Assembly (NCBI RefSeq): GCF_025506355.1
Contig: NZ_JANZYP010000014.1
Location: 1 to 64,000, forward strand
Length of the DNA stretch: 64,000 bases
Source: Sphaerisporangium corydalis
Lineage (GTDB): Bacteria; Actinomycetota; Actinomycetes; Streptosporangiales; Streptosporangiaceae
Direction of reading: 5' to 3'
The notes beneath the pieces are model-generated. The model had not been told where the DNA came from. It did not search any database and worked only from the letters and a program-made list of their open reading frames with translations. This document shows positions 34,066-48,887 of the stretch, one piece after another; the first letter of the stretch is position 1, and every line of letters starts with the position of its first letter. A program made the position numbers and the translations under genes.

Positions 34066-34914
34066 TCAGATCACCACCGCGCCGAGGCGGCCGACCTGGT
34101 CGGCGTCGGCGGACCAGCAGTAGAGCATCACCTCGTCGGCGCCGAGGTCGCCGAACGCGGTGATCGCCTCCCGGATCGCCCGCGGCGTGGTGAGCAGGCC
34201 GCCGAGCACCCGCTCGGTGTCACCGGTGAAGGCGTAGTACGCGCCGATCGCGTCCCTGGCGTCCTGAACAGTGGCGTCGGGGCCGAGGGCGACGTTGACC
34301 TGCGCGACCAGGCGCGGCCGTCCGGCCCGGCCCGCCGCGTCCCAGCTCCGCTCGACGCGGCGCATGAGCCCGTCCGCCACGCGGGGCGGTGCGGCGCACA
34401 GGAACCCGTCCCCCCACCGGGCGACGCGTTCGAGCGCGGCCGGGGCGAAGGCGCCGATCAGGACCTCGGGGCCGCCCTCGGCGACCGGCGCCGGGCCGAT
34501 CGGGCCCGCGCCCTCGCCGTACGGCTCGCCGGCCCAGAGGCGCCGCATGGTCGCGAGCTGCTCGTCCAGCCGCCGCCCGCGTGTACGGAGGTCGGTCCCT
34601 GCGGCGGCGTGGTCGTCGGGGCGCCCGCCCACCCCGACGCCGAGGGTGAAACGGCCGCCGGAGAGAGCGTCCAGGGTCGCGGCCTGCTTGGCGAGCAGCG
34701 CCGTCTGGCGAAGGGGGCCGAGCAGCACCTCGGTCTGGAGGCGGATGCCCCACGTGGCGCCGGCGAGCGCCGCCAGGGTGACCAGGGGCTCGGGGTTGGC
34801 GTAGACGAGGCGGTCGAGCAGGCCGAGGGTGCTGAAGGGGCCTGCCTCGGCGCGCCTGGCCCAGGTCAGCAGGGCGGCGGGGTCGCTGATGGGCAGGCCG
34901 AGACCTACGTTCAT
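34066..34914 (-). CDS. LLM-class (F420-type) oxidoreductase
   Basis: A 282-residue member of the luciferase-like monooxygenase barrel family: MNVGLGLPISDP at the start, LQTEVLLGPLRQTALLAKQAATLDALSGGRFTLGVGVGGR in the core (given here as the two conserved blocks TALLAKQAATLDALSGG and FTLGVGVGGR), then VLIGAFAP and GADEVMLYCW at the end. In actinobacteria such enzymes use F420 or FMN; the cofactor is not certain from sequence. ATG 34914 follows GGAGG at good spacing. The longer upstream frame has a composition unlike the family and is excluded. Confidence 0.88.
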   Translation of the reverse strand: MNVGLGLPISDPAALLTWARRAEAGPFSTLGLLDRLVYANPEPLVTLAALAGATWGIRLQTEVLLGPLRQTALLAKQAATLDALSGGRFTLGVGVGGRPDDHAAAGTDLRTRGRRLDEQLATMRRLWAGEPYGEGAGPIGPAPVAEGGPEVLIGAFAPAALERVARWGDGFLCAAPPRVADGLMRRVERSWDAAGRAGRPRLVAQVNVALGPDATVQDARDAIGAYYAFTGDTERVLGGLLTTPRAIREAITAFGDLGADEVMLYCWSADADQVGRLGAVVI

Positions 34915-35165
34915 GGGGACGGAACCTCCGGAAGGGCATGCGGAAAACGGCTGCCGCCCCTCACGGTCACCTGCGCGTACCCGCGCGGTGCGCTCCCTTG
35001 CTGCGACGTCCATCCGGGGAGCGTTGTTCTCAGAGTGCGACCACCCTACCGGACGGCCCCGCGCGTGCGGCGCGCACGGGGGACGGCCCCCCGCGCGGCG
35101 GGCGGGTCCCATGGCACCGTCCCGAACCGGACCCCGCGACGACGGCCCCCGCGCGGGCGGGCGGG

Positions 35166-35642
35166 TCAGGCCACCTCGGCCGGGGTGCCGCCGGTGACGC
35201 GGACGAGCTCGTCGAAGGACGTCGGGAAGACCGTGTGGGAGTGGCCCGCCGCCGCCCACACCACCTCGTGCTCGCCGAGCCAGGTGTCCACCAGCGTGCG
35301 GATGGGCGCGGGATGGCCGACCGGGGCCACGCCGCCGATCGTCTGCCCGGTCGCCGTCTTCACGAACTCCGGAGAAGCCCGCCTGACCTTGGAGACGCCC
35401 ACGAGCCCGGCGACCAGCCCGGTGTCGACGCGGTGGGCCCCGCTGGTGAGCACCAGCAGCGGCTCCCCGTCGGCGTCGAAGACGAGGCTGTTGGCGATCG
35501 CCCCGACCCCGCACCCGAGCTGGGCGGCGGCCGTGGCGGCGGTGGGCGCGGACTCGGTCAGCACGACCACCTCGCCGGTCACCCCGGCGGCGCGCAGGGC
35601 CTCGGACACCTTCACCACGCTCGGGTGCAACTTTTCTGACAC
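35166..35642 (-). CDS. YbaK/EbsC-family aminoacyl-tRNA deacylase
   Basis: A 158-residue YbaK/ProX-type editing domain. These act in trans to remove wrongly attached amino acids, for example Cys or Ala from tRNA-Pro. Conserved positions are visible: CGVGAIANSLVF, the Lys/Arg before ASPEFVKTATGQTIGGVAPVGH (given as FVKTATGQTIGGVAP), and AAAGHSHTVF. Its specificity cannot be set from sequence. ATG 35642 is the only good start. It is followed by 250 bp of GC-rich intergenic DNA in which I see only weak hairpins. Confidence 0.9.
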   Translation of the reverse strand: MSEKLHPSVVKVSEALRAAGVTGEVVVLTESAPTAATAAAQLGCGVGAIANSLVFDADGEPLLVLTSGAHRVDTGLVAGLVGVSKVRRASPEFVKTATGQTIGGVAPVGHPAPIRTLVDTWLGEHEVVWAAAGHSHTVFPTSFDELVRVTGGTPAEVA

Positions 35643-35771
35643 ACGGACACTCTAAACAGATTGCCGGGCATCAGTGATTGATTACATCTCCGTGACTGTA
35701 GGGGGAGCGGGGATACCGATGCGCTAATGTCCGTTTACTTTTTGTGGTGTTCTCAGAAGGGAAGTTCGGAC

Positions 35772-36581
35772 ATGGGGGTTGGAAGACGGCTCGCCGTGGC
35801 GGTGGTGATGACCGCGGGAGCCGTGCTCGTCTCGGGCGGCGGGGTGGCGGCCGCGCAGGCCGCGACGCCCGCGGCCGTCCACACGCTGACGCTCCCGGCG
35901 GCGCCCGCCGGTCACGTGACCGCCGCCGCGCCCTTCGTGGCGCCGCACGGCACTCTGCGGCTCGGGGCCAAGGGCGCCGCGGTCAAGGAGCTGCAGACCA
36001 GGCTGCGCGAGCTCGGGTACGTCCCGGGCAGGCTCGACGCCAAGTACGGGGGGACCACGCAGTCCGCCGTCTGGGCCTTCCAGAAGGTCCAGGGCCTGTC
36101 CCCGAGCAGCACGATCAACGCCCGCACCTGGCGGGCGCTGGAGAACCCCAAGGTCCCGCAGGTGCTCGTCCCGAACGGCAAGCCCGACCGGGTGGAGATC
36201 AACCTCACCAAGCAGGTCGCGGTGCTGTACAGGGCCGGCGCGGTGAAGCTGATCACCCACATCTCCTCGGGCAGCGGCATCCCCTACTGCGAGACCGCCA
36301 CCTGGCAGGGCAAGACGCAGAGGTTCTGCGGCGACGCGCGTACCCCCACGGGCAACTTCAAGACCACCTGGCGGCGGTCGGGCTGGCACAAGTCCTACCT
36401 GGGCCAGCTGTACAACCCGGTCTTCTTCAACGGCGGCATCGCCCTGCACGGCGCCCTGTCGGTCCCGCTGTTCCCCGCCTCCCACGGCTGTGTGCGCCTC
36501 CCGATGCACGTCGCGGCCATCCTCCCCGGCCTCCTCGGCACGGGGGTCCCCGTCCACGTCAAGGGCAGGTTCCAGCGCTGA
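35772..36581 (+). CDS. Secreted L,D-transpeptidase with peptidoglycan-binding domain
   Basis: A 269-residue exported protein. A signal peptide (RRLAVAVVMTAGAVLVSGGG, likely cleavage after AQA or ATA near residue 33) precedes a PG_binding_1 domain (about 58-115: LGAKGAAVKELQTRLRELGY and TTQSAVWAFQKVQGL). A YkuD catalytic domain follows (about 130-265) with HGALS and SHGCVRLP, whose Cys is the nucleophile. Such enzymes form 3-3 cross-links in the wall. ATG 35772 follows AGAAGGGAAG; an upstream in-frame GTG at 35727 would put 15 residues before the signal peptide. It is a single gene facing right, ending in the long intergenic region with the LexA boxes. Confidence 0.93.
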   Translation: MGVGRRLAVAVVMTAGAVLVSGGGVAAAQAATPAAVHTLTLPAAPAGHVTAAAPFVAPHGTLRLGAKGAAVKELQTRLRELGYVPGRLDAKYGGTTQSAVWAFQKVQGLSPSSTINARTWRALENPKVPQVLVPNGKPDRVEINLTKQVAVLYRAGAVKLITHISSGSGIPYCETATWQGKTQRFCGDARTPTGNFKTTWRRSGWHKSYLGQLYNPVFFNGGIALHGALSVPLFPASHGCVRLPMHVAAILPGLLGTGVPVHVKGRFQR

Positions 36582-36765
36582 CCCCCGCACCTCCGGCCCG
36601 GCGAGTCGCACCGGGCCGGTGAAACCCGGCATCGCGCGTCGCCGCGCGAGACCGTCGGTCCCCCGAAGGGCCGAGGCCGTCACACGGCCTCGGCCCTTTC
36701 GCCGTCCCGGCCCCGTTCCCCGCCCCTGGTGGGCCGCCTGTTCGAACGGCGGGTTGACCACATGA

Positions 36766-36820
36766 TCGAACCTATGTTCGTGTGCCGCTTGACATCTCGG
36801 GTCATCGAATTTATGTTCGA
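36766..36820 (+). promoter_or_regulatory. SOS promoter with two LexA boxes
   Basis: Two 16-bp sites match the Gram-positive/actinobacterial LexA box (GAAC-N4-GTTC type): TCGAACCTATGTTCGT (36766-36781) and TCGAATTTATGTTCGA (36805-36820), 39 bp apart. The second overlaps the -10 of a good rightward promoter, TTGACA (36789-36794), 17-bp spacer, TATGTT (36812-36817). LexA should therefore block it directly. The region 36582-37213 is otherwise gene-free, and the next rightward gene is the HEPN protein at 37214. Confidence 0.8.
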
Positions 36821-36825
36821 TATCA

Positions 36826-36855
36826 GTGAGGGCGGGACTCGCGGCCCGCCCTCAC
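36826..36855 (+). other. Perfect 11-bp hairpin at the 5' end of the SOS transcript
   Basis: GTGAGGGCGGG and CCCGCCCTCAC flank an 8-base loop, beginning about where the transcript from the LexA-controlled promoter should start. It could stabilise the RNA or attenuate; there is no U-tract. About 360 nt of non-coding leader then precede the HEPN gene. Confidence 0.65.
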
Positions 36856-37213
36856 TACAGGGCGGGAGAGCGTCGTCGGCGGCGGCCCTCACGCGAACCG
36901 GATGGCCGGACGGGGAGAGGGGAAGCTCCTCGTCCGGCCCTGGTGAACACGGCAGGGACCCCGGGTGCGGGCAAGGCCGCCCGCGCCCGGTGAAGGTCCG
37001 TCGCCGAATACCGGGCGCCTCAGCGGGCACGGGTTGTAGATCGGGCGCGCAGGGCGCCCGGTGCCGGACGTCCAGCGGCCGGCCCTGGCGAGGGAGCGAG
37101 GTGCGAGCCGGCCGAGTGACCACGACCAGCGGACCACCGGAATTGTCGGTGGTGTCTGCGACTGTGTTATCACCGGCGGTCACCGCCGGGGCCACGACCC
37201 CAAGGAGGGTGTC

Positions 37214-37654
37214 ATGACTCGAGAGTCCGGAGAAGGTCCCCGGGTTTCACAGACCGTGCGCGCGCACCTTGCCGACGCGCATTCCTGCCTCGCGGACGCC
37301 GCGGCGGCCGGCACCCCCGCCGAGCGGTACGTCTCGGCCCATCTCGCGGCGCTCCGCGCGGCCGCGGCGATCCTCGCCGCGCTGCCGAGGCCGATGGACG
37401 GGCGCAGGCGGCGGCTGCGCAGCGCGTGGGAGCTGCTGCCCGAGGCCGAGCCCAGGCTCGCGCAGTGGGCCGCCTACTTCGCGGTGAGCGCGACCAAGCG
37501 CGCCTCGGCCGAGGCCGGCATGGTGCGCGTGGTGTCGGCCCGTGACGCCGACGAGCTGATCACCGAGGCCGACACCTTCGTGGGCGTCGTCGAGGGCATC
37601 CTGGGCGTCCCCGGCCAGTCCGCCCTCCCGGTCCGCGCCCCCCTGGCAGGCTGA
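37214..37654 (+). CDS. SAV_6107-family HEPN-domain protein
   Basis: A 146-residue all-helical protein that I recognise as the SAV_6107-type HEPN family of actinobacteria. Helices run through VRAHLADAHSCLADAA, YVSAHLAALRAAAAILA and LAQWAAYFAVSATKRASAE. An R-x4-H arrangement (Arg38, His43) resembles the RNase signature of HEPN domains but lies early in the fold, so activity is uncertain. ATG 37214 follows AAGGAGG with ideal spacing. As I recall, relatives sit beside error-prone polymerase genes (imuB/dnaE2) in other actinobacteria. Here it is alone but lies downstream of a LexA-box promoter, consistent with a DNA-damage role. Confidence 0.85.
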   Translation: MTRESGEGPRVSQTVRAHLADAHSCLADAAAAGTPAERYVSAHLAALRAAAAILAALPRPMDGRRRRLRSAWELLPEAEPRLAQWAAYFAVSATKRASAEAGMVRVVSARDADELITEADTFVGVVEGILGVPGQSALPVRAPLAG

Positions 37655-37785
37655 TCCCGCTCCCGTCCGGGACGGGCCTTCACCGCGCCCTGGGCGGCTC
37701 CGGCCGCGCGGGTCAGGGCCGGTGGGCGCGGAAGGCCGCCGGGGGAGCGGGGACGCTCATCCGGCGGCCCTGAGGCGGGACGGCG

Positions 37786-38280
37786 TCAGAAGGACTCGAC
37801 GGCGCGGCGGGCCTCGGCGTCGAGCACGCCCCAGGTGATGAGCTCCTCGGTGAGCTCGGTGGGCGACTTGTCATAGATGACCGCCAGCGAGCGGAGGTCC
37901 TCCTGGCGGATCGACAGCACCTTGCCGTTGTAGTCACCACGCTGGCTCTGGATCGTCGCCGCGTAACGGGCGAGCGCTCCGGCCTTCTCCTTGGGCAACT
38001 GGGCGAGCCGCTCGAGGTCTATCACCAGTTTCGGCTGCGGGCCAAGCGGGCTCGGCGCGGAGCCGCCGGGCAGCAGCTCCGAGACGGGCACACCGTAGAA
38101 ATCTGCCAATTCCGCTAGCTTCTGCACGGTCACGGCCCGGTCGCCACGCTCGTACGAGCCCACGACGACCGCTTTCCACCTGCCCCGCGACTTCTCTTCG
38201 ACTCCATGCAGCGACAGTCCCTGCTGGGTGCGGATGGCGCGGAGTCGTGCGCCCAGCGACTTGGCGTAGTCAGACGGCAT
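37786..38280 (-). CDS. bldD: Developmental regulator BldD
   Basis: A 164-residue BldD orthologue, master repressor of sporulation genes in Streptomyces. The N-terminal helix-turn-helix (LGARLRAIRTQQGLSLHGVE, then VVVGSYERGDRAVTVQKLAE) is nearly the Streptomyces sequence. The C-terminal c-di-GMP-binding motif RxD-x8-RxxD is intact and in identical numbering: Arg114, Asp116, Arg125, Asp128 (RGDYNGK and RQED; Streptomyces has RQDD). ATG 38280 (MPSDYAKSLG) is the start; a longer frame to 38343 would add an atypical tail. It is divergent from the pyr operon, with 474 bp between the two starts. Confidence 0.96.
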   Translation of the reverse strand: MPSDYAKSLGARLRAIRTQQGLSLHGVEEKSRGRWKAVVVGSYERGDRAVTVQKLAELADFYGVPVSELLPGGSAPSPLGPQPKLVIDLERLAQLPKEKAGALARYAATIQSQRGDYNGKVLSIRQEDLRSLAVIYDKSPTELTEELITWGVLDAEARRAVESF

Positions 38281-38711
38281 CGTTTGGCCCCCCGGCTTTC
38301 TATGAACGTTCTCACTTATTGTGCGCCTTGCGACGAATGCCACGGCGATCGGGTGGCACCCGGGGAGGCACCATCGGTGACCGACGCGTCGTGGTTTACC
38401 CGAGAACGTCGCGAGGTGTGGTTACGGACAGTGACGGTAAAGGTGTGGACGTGATTGGTCAAGCTGATTGGAAAAAAGATGCCGAATCCTGTCCGGTCCG
38501 GCCCTGATCTGCTGGGTCACAAGCGCCGCTCCCGCTCCTCCCGTCCAGCGGCCGCACGGCTCGCGCGCGGGCGCCCTCGCGGCTCCGGCACCGCGGCCGA
38601 GGGCCGGGGTCCCGGCGCGCGACACCCGGCATAAGGCCATCTGCCCAGGTTAGGAAGGCCGAACCGGTTCCGGGCGCTTCCGGAGGGGCTGCTACCGTGG
38701 TGGAGCCGAGT
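38281..38711. other. Divergent intergenic region between bldD and pyrR
   Basis: No gene is visible. The left part (38281-38480) is less GC-rich and should contain the bldD promoter; GAACGTTC (38306-38313) is a perfect 8-bp palindrome there. Towards pyrR, GAACCGGTTC (38661-38670) is a perfect 10-bp palindrome and TACCGT (38693-38698) could be the pyr -10 box, placing the transcript start just before the PyrR hairpin. All are weak assignments. Confidence 0.4.
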
Positions 38712-40318
<1,607 letters not shown>

Positions 40319-40322
<4 letters not shown>

Positions 40323-41619
40323 CCTACCTTGTGAAGGGCGCCCGCGTCCTCGGCGGCGAGCCGAAGGACATCCTGGTCAAGGACGGCGTGATCGCCGAGA
40401 TCGGCGCGCCGGGGCGGGTGGACGGCACCGGCGCCGGCCACGTCGACGCCGACGGGCTGGTGGCGCTGCCCGGCCTGGTCGACCTGCACACCCACCTGCG
40501 CGAGCCCGGCCGCGAGGACGCCGAGACGGTCGCGTCCGGCACGGCGGCGGCGGCGCTCGGCGGGTTCACCGCCGTCCACGCCATGGCCAACACCTCGCCG
40601 GTGGCCGACACCGCGGGCGTGGTGGAGCAGGTCTGGCGGCTCGGCCGGCAGGCCGGGCACTGCGACGTGCAGCCGGTCGGCGCGGTCACCGCGGGCCTGC
40701 TGGGCAGGCAACTCGCCGAACTGGGCGCGATGGCCGACAGCGCCGCGCGCGTGCGGGTCTTCTCCGACGACGGGGTCTGCGTCTCCGACGCGGTCCTGAT
40801 GCGCCGCGCCCTGGAGTACGTCAAGGCGTTCGACGGGGTGGTGGCCCAGCACGCGCAGGAGCCGCGCCTGACCGAGGGCGCGCAGATGAACGAGGGCGCG
40901 GTGTCGGGCCGTCTCGGGCTGACCGGCTGGCCCGCCGTCGCCGAGGAGGCGATCATCGCGCGCGACTGCCTGCTGGCCGCGCACGTCGGCTCCCGGCTGC
41001 ACATCTGCCACGTCTCGACCGCCGGCTCGGTGGAGATCATCCGCTGGGCCAAGTCGAAGGGCTGGGACGTCACCGCCGAGGTGACCCCGCACCACCTGCT
41101 GCTCACCGACGCGTGCGCCGAGACCTCGCCGGCCGGCGCCTACAACCCGATCTACAAGGTGAACCCGCCGCTGCGCACCGGCGAGGACGTGCGGGCGCTG
41201 CGCGAGGCCCTGGCCGACGGCACGATCGACTGCGTGGCCACCGACCACGCCCCGCATCCTGTCGAGGACAAGGAGACCGAGTGGCAGGCGGCGGCCATGG
41301 GCATGATCGGCCTGGAGACCGCGCTGTCGGTGGTCCAGGAGGCCATGGTCGAGACCGGCCTGCTCGACTGGGCGGGCGTCGCCGACCGCATGTCCGCCCG
41401 GCCCGCCCGCATCGGCAGGCTCCCCGGCCACGGCAGGGAGCTGCGCGCCGGGTCCCCGGCGAACCTCGTCCTGGCCGACCCCTCGGTCCGCTGGGCCGTG
41501 GACCCCGGCGGGTTCGCCTCCAAGAGCCGCAACACGCCCTACCAGGGCATGACGCTTCCGGGCAGGGTCGTCGCGACGTTCCTGCGCGGCCGTCCCACCG
41601 TTCTCGAAGGGAAGCTCAC

Positions 41620-41623
<4 letters not shown>
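40319..41623 (+). CDS. pyrC: Dihydroorotase
   Basis: A 434-residue type I dihydroorotase. Metal-binding landmarks are [56 protein letters not shown] and [15 protein letters not shown], followed by [16 protein letters not shown] 40319 overlaps the pyrB stop as GTGA. It overlaps carA the same way, so no membrane-protein gene intervenes here as I recall it does in Streptomyces. Confidence 0.97.
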
Positions 41624-46060
<4,437 letters not shown>

Positions 46061-46074
46061 CGACCCGGCGGGAG

Positions 46075-46971
46075 GTGAGGAAGACGGCCGTTACTCCGGT
46101 GCAGGTGACGGGCACGGTGCTGACCACGCGCCGCGTGGACGCCTACCACGCGCTGACCGTGGTGGCGCCCGGCATCGCCGAGCGCTTCCGGCCCGGGCAC
46201 TTCGTCTCCGTGGCCGTCGGCGGGCCGCGCACCTCCATGCCCACCCGCCGCGCCTTCTCCGTCCACGACGTCAAGCCCGACTACGGCGGCACCGTCGAGC
46301 TGGTCTTCTCGGTGCGCGGCGCCGGCACGTCCTGGCTGGCCGAGCGCAAGGCCCGCGACAGCCTCGACCTGGTCGGCCCGCTCGGCCGCCCGTTCCCGGT
46401 GCCGCGCGACCCTTGCGCGTGCGTGCTGGTCGGCGGGGAGTACGGCTCGGCGTCGCTGTTCTCCCTGGCCGACACGCTGCAGCAGCGCGGGTGCCGGGTG
46501 GACTTCGTGCTCGGCGCCGCCTCGGCCGACCGCGTCTTCGGCGCGCTGCGCGCCCGGCGCATGGGGGAGACCACGACGCTGACCACCGAGGACGGCTCGC
46601 TCGGGCTGCGCGGGCGCGTCACCGACGTGCTGCCCTCGGTGATCGCCGACGCGCGGGCCGACGTGGTCTACGCGTCCGGGCCGATGCCGATGCTGCGCGG
46701 CGTCACCGCCGTCGCCGTCGAGTTCGACATCCCGGTGCAGGTGTCGGTCGAGGAGTCGATGGCCTGCGGGTACGGCGTGTGCATGACGTGCGTCCTGCCG
46801 GTCCTCGGGGACGACGGGGTCACCCGCATGGTTCGATCCTGCGTGGAGGGGCCGGTCTTCCGCGGCGAGCGGGTGCGGTTCGAGGACATCGGCACGATCC
46901 CCTTCGACGCCCTCGGAGCACCCGGGGGACGAGCCCAGGAGGGAGGTGCTCACACCCGACATGTCAGTTGA
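46075..46971 (+). CDS. pyrK: Dihydroorotate dehydrogenase electron-transfer subunit
   Basis: A 298-residue ferredoxin-reductase-type subunit that carries electrons from the class 1B dehydrogenase to NAD+. FAD domain: RRAFSVHDV. Nucleotide domain: VLVGGEYGSASLFSLADTL and VYASGPMPML. The [2Fe-2S] site has Cys ligands in CGYGVCMTCVLPV and RSCVEGPVF. GTG 46075 gives the longest frame after carB, but its ribosome site touches the start codon; a GTG near 46099 is an alternative that loses about eight residues. It overlaps pyrD by 11 bp. Confidence 0.92.
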   Translation: MRKTAVTPVQVTGTVLTTRRVDAYHALTVVAPGIAERFRPGHFVSVAVGGPRTSMPTRRAFSVHDVKPDYGGTVELVFSVRGAGTSWLAERKARDSLDLVGPLGRPFPVPRDPCACVLVGGEYGSASLFSLADTLQQRGCRVDFVLGAASADRVFGALRARRMGETTTLTTEDGSLGLRGRVTDVLPSVIADARADVVYASGPMPMLRGVTAVAVEFDIPVQVSVEESMACGYGVCMTCVLPVLGDDGVTRMVRSCVEGPVFRGERVRFEDIGTIPFDALGAPGGRAQEGGAHTRHVS

Positions 46972-47935
46972 CATGCGGACGTACCTCGCGCACGTCGAAC
47001 TGGCCAACCCGATCACCACGGCCGCCGGGTGCGCCGCCTCCGGCGCCGAACTCGCGCAGTTCTTCGACCTCGCCCGCCTCGGCGCCCTCGTCACCCGGTC
47101 GATCACCATGGCCCCGAGGGCCGGGCGGCCCACCCCCCGGATGGCCGAGACCCCCTCCGGCATGCTGAACGCCGTGGGGCTCCAGGGGCCGGGCGTGGAC
47201 GCCTTCCTCGAGCTCGAACTGCCCCGCCTGGTCGAGCGCGGGGCGCGCGCGGTGGTGTCGATCGCCGGCGGCAGCGTCGCCGAGTACACCGCGCTCGCCC
47301 GCAGGCTGGCCGACGCGCCGGGCGTGGCCGCCATCGAGGTCAACCTGTCCTGCCCGAACGTCGAGGACCTCGGGCGCGTGTTCGCCCGCGACCCCGCCGC
47401 CTCGGCCGAGGTGGTCGCCGCGGTGCGGACCACGATGCGCTACGACGTCCCGGTGGTGGCCAAGCTCGCCCCCGACGTGGCCGACATCGTCGCGGTCGCC
47501 CGCGCGTGCGTCGACGGCGGCGCCGACGCGCTCGCCATGATCAACACGCCGCTGGGCATGAGCATCGACGTCGACACCATGCGCCCCTCGCTCGCGGCCG
47601 GCACCGGCGGGCTCTCGGGGCCCGCAATCCGGCCGCTGGCCGTGCGCTGCCTGTGGCAGGTGCACGCCGCGCTGCCCGGAGTGCCCCTGGTCGGCATGGG
47701 CGGCGTCCTGACCGGCCGCGACGCCCTGGAACTGATACTCGCGGGCGCCTGCGTCGTCGCCGTGGGCACCGCGCTGTTCCACGACCCCTACGCCTGCCTG
47801 CGGATCCTGCGTGAGCTCGAAGACCTGCTCAAAGAGCGCGGCTTCGAACGCCTCGCCGACGCCGTGGGGCTGGCCCACCGGCCACCCGGGGCAGGACCCC
47901 GGCACCGAATCGACCTGGAGGAGAGCTCTCTGTGA
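46961..47935 (+). CDS. pyrD: Dihydroorotate dehydrogenase, class 1B
   Basis: A 324-residue FMN barrel oxidising dihydroorotate. The class 1B catalytic Cys is in EVNLSCPNVED; other landmarks are GCAASGAELAQFFDL, TPSGMLNAVGLQGPG, VVAKLAPDV, MINTPLGM and GMGGVLTGRDALELI. Pairing with an adjacent pyrK confirms the NAD-linked heterotetramer rather than the quinone-linked class 2 enzyme found in mycobacteria. ATG 46961 is used; the in-frame GTG at 46946 lies inside the ribosome site, and ATG 46973 is possible. Confidence 0.95.
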   Translation: MSVDMRTYLAHVELANPITTAAGCAASGAELAQFFDLARLGALVTRSITMAPRAGRPTPRMAETPSGMLNAVGLQGPGVDAFLELELPRLVERGARAVVSIAGGSVAEYTALARRLADAPGVAAIEVNLSCPNVEDLGRVFARDPAASAEVVAAVRTTMRYDVPVVAKLAPDVADIVAVARACVDGGADALAMINTPLGMSIDVDTMRPSLAAGTGGLSGPAIRPLAVRCLWQVHAALPGVPLVGMGGVLTGRDALELILAGACVVAVGTALFHDPYACLRILRELEDLLKERGFERLADAVGLAHRPPGAGPRHRIDLEESSL

Positions 47936-48630
47936 CGTCCGCACCCATCGCCGTCGCCCTGGACGCACCCGATCTGGAGACGGCGGCCCGCTGGGCGGCC
48001 CTGGTCACTCCGCACGTGAGCACCGTGAAGGTCGGCCTCGAACTCTACCTGCGCTACGGCCCCGACGTGATCGCCTCGGTACGCGGCGCCACGGGCGTTC
48101 AGGTCTTCCTGGACCTGAAGCTCCACGACATCCCGAACACCGTCGCCGGCGCCGCCAAGGCGGTCGCCCGGCTCAAGCCCGCCATCCTGACCGTCCACGC
48201 GGCCGGGGGGCGCACCATGATCCAGGCCGCCGTGGACTCGGCACCGAACACCTGCATCGCCGCCGTGACGGCGCTGACGTCGCTGTCAGAGGACGATCTG
48301 GAGCGCATCGGGGTCAGGGGACCCTCGGGGGACGCCGTGCGCCGTCTGGCGGTCGAGGCCGTCGGCGCGGGCGCCCAGGCCCTGGTCTGCTCGCCCCGCG
48401 AGGTCGCCGCGGTGCGCGCCGAGGTCGGGCCCGGCATCACCCTGATCACTCCCGGGGTCCGGCCCGCCGGTTCCGGCACCCAGGATCAGGCAAGAGTAGC
48501 GACTCCTGAGCGCGCGATCGCCGATGGGGCCGATCTTCTCGTGATCGGACGGCCCATCACGGGCTCGGCCGACCCCGGGGCGGCCGCCGCGGCCATCGCC
48601 GCGGCCATCCGCCGGGTCGCCTCCGGCTGA
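47932..48630 (+). CDS. pyrF: Orotidine 5'-phosphate decarboxylase (type 1)
   Basis: A 232-residue OMP decarboxylase giving UMP. The catalytic array Lys-x-Asp in VFLDLKLHDIPNTV and the phosphate-binding LITPGVRPAG plus LVIGRPITGSADP mark the compact type 1 form, unlike the longer type 2 enzyme of some actinobacteria. GTG 47932 follows GGAGGAGAG and overlaps the pyrD stop. Last gene of the operon. Confidence 0.96.
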   Translation: MTSAPIAVALDAPDLETAARWAALVTPHVSTVKVGLELYLRYGPDVIASVRGATGVQVFLDLKLHDIPNTVAGAAKAVARLKPAILTVHAAGGRTMIQAAVDSAPNTCIAAVTALTSLSEDDLERIGVRGPSGDAVRRLAVEAVGAGAQALVCSPREVAAVRAEVGPGITLITPGVRPAGSGTQDQARVATPERAIADGADLLVIGRPITGSADPGAAAAAIAAAIRRVASG

Positions 48631-48640
48631 CCCGGGGCGG

Positions 48641-48698
48641 TCCGCGGGGCGTTCGCGGGTGATCCGAGGGGCGTTCGCGGGTGATCCGCGGGGCGTTT
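48641..48698. repeat. 22-bp tandem repeats after pyrF
   Basis: Two full units (48641-48662, 48663-48684) of TCCG(C/A)GGGGCGTTCGCGGG and a partial third lie directly behind the pyrF stop. The rest of the gap to mihF (48699-48887) shows no gene; it becomes AT-richer towards the mihF promoter. Confidence 0.75.
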
Positions 48699-48887
48699 CC
48701 TGCCGTTTCGCCGGGCGCCGCCGCGCGTCCGGACAGGGCCCGCGAGGCGGGGCGCGGACTAGCCCGTCCGGGCCCGCTCCCCGCCGCTGTGACTAGCCCA
48801 TGAGGGGCCTGTACAGGCGCGTTTTGTCGACGCAATGCGATATCGCGAACACGCAGAGTGATGAAATGGAATTTGTGGGGGGAGAAA

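Noticed and set aside
34915-35514. Long N-terminal extension of the LLM oxidoreductase
   Set aside because: The added sequence overlaps the downstream part of the deacylase gene on the same strand and lacks family features; ATG 34914 has GGAGG.
36729-37217. A 162-codon frame across the LexA boxes
   Set aside because: It starts upstream of the promoter that would make it, and its composition is that of a shadow frame.
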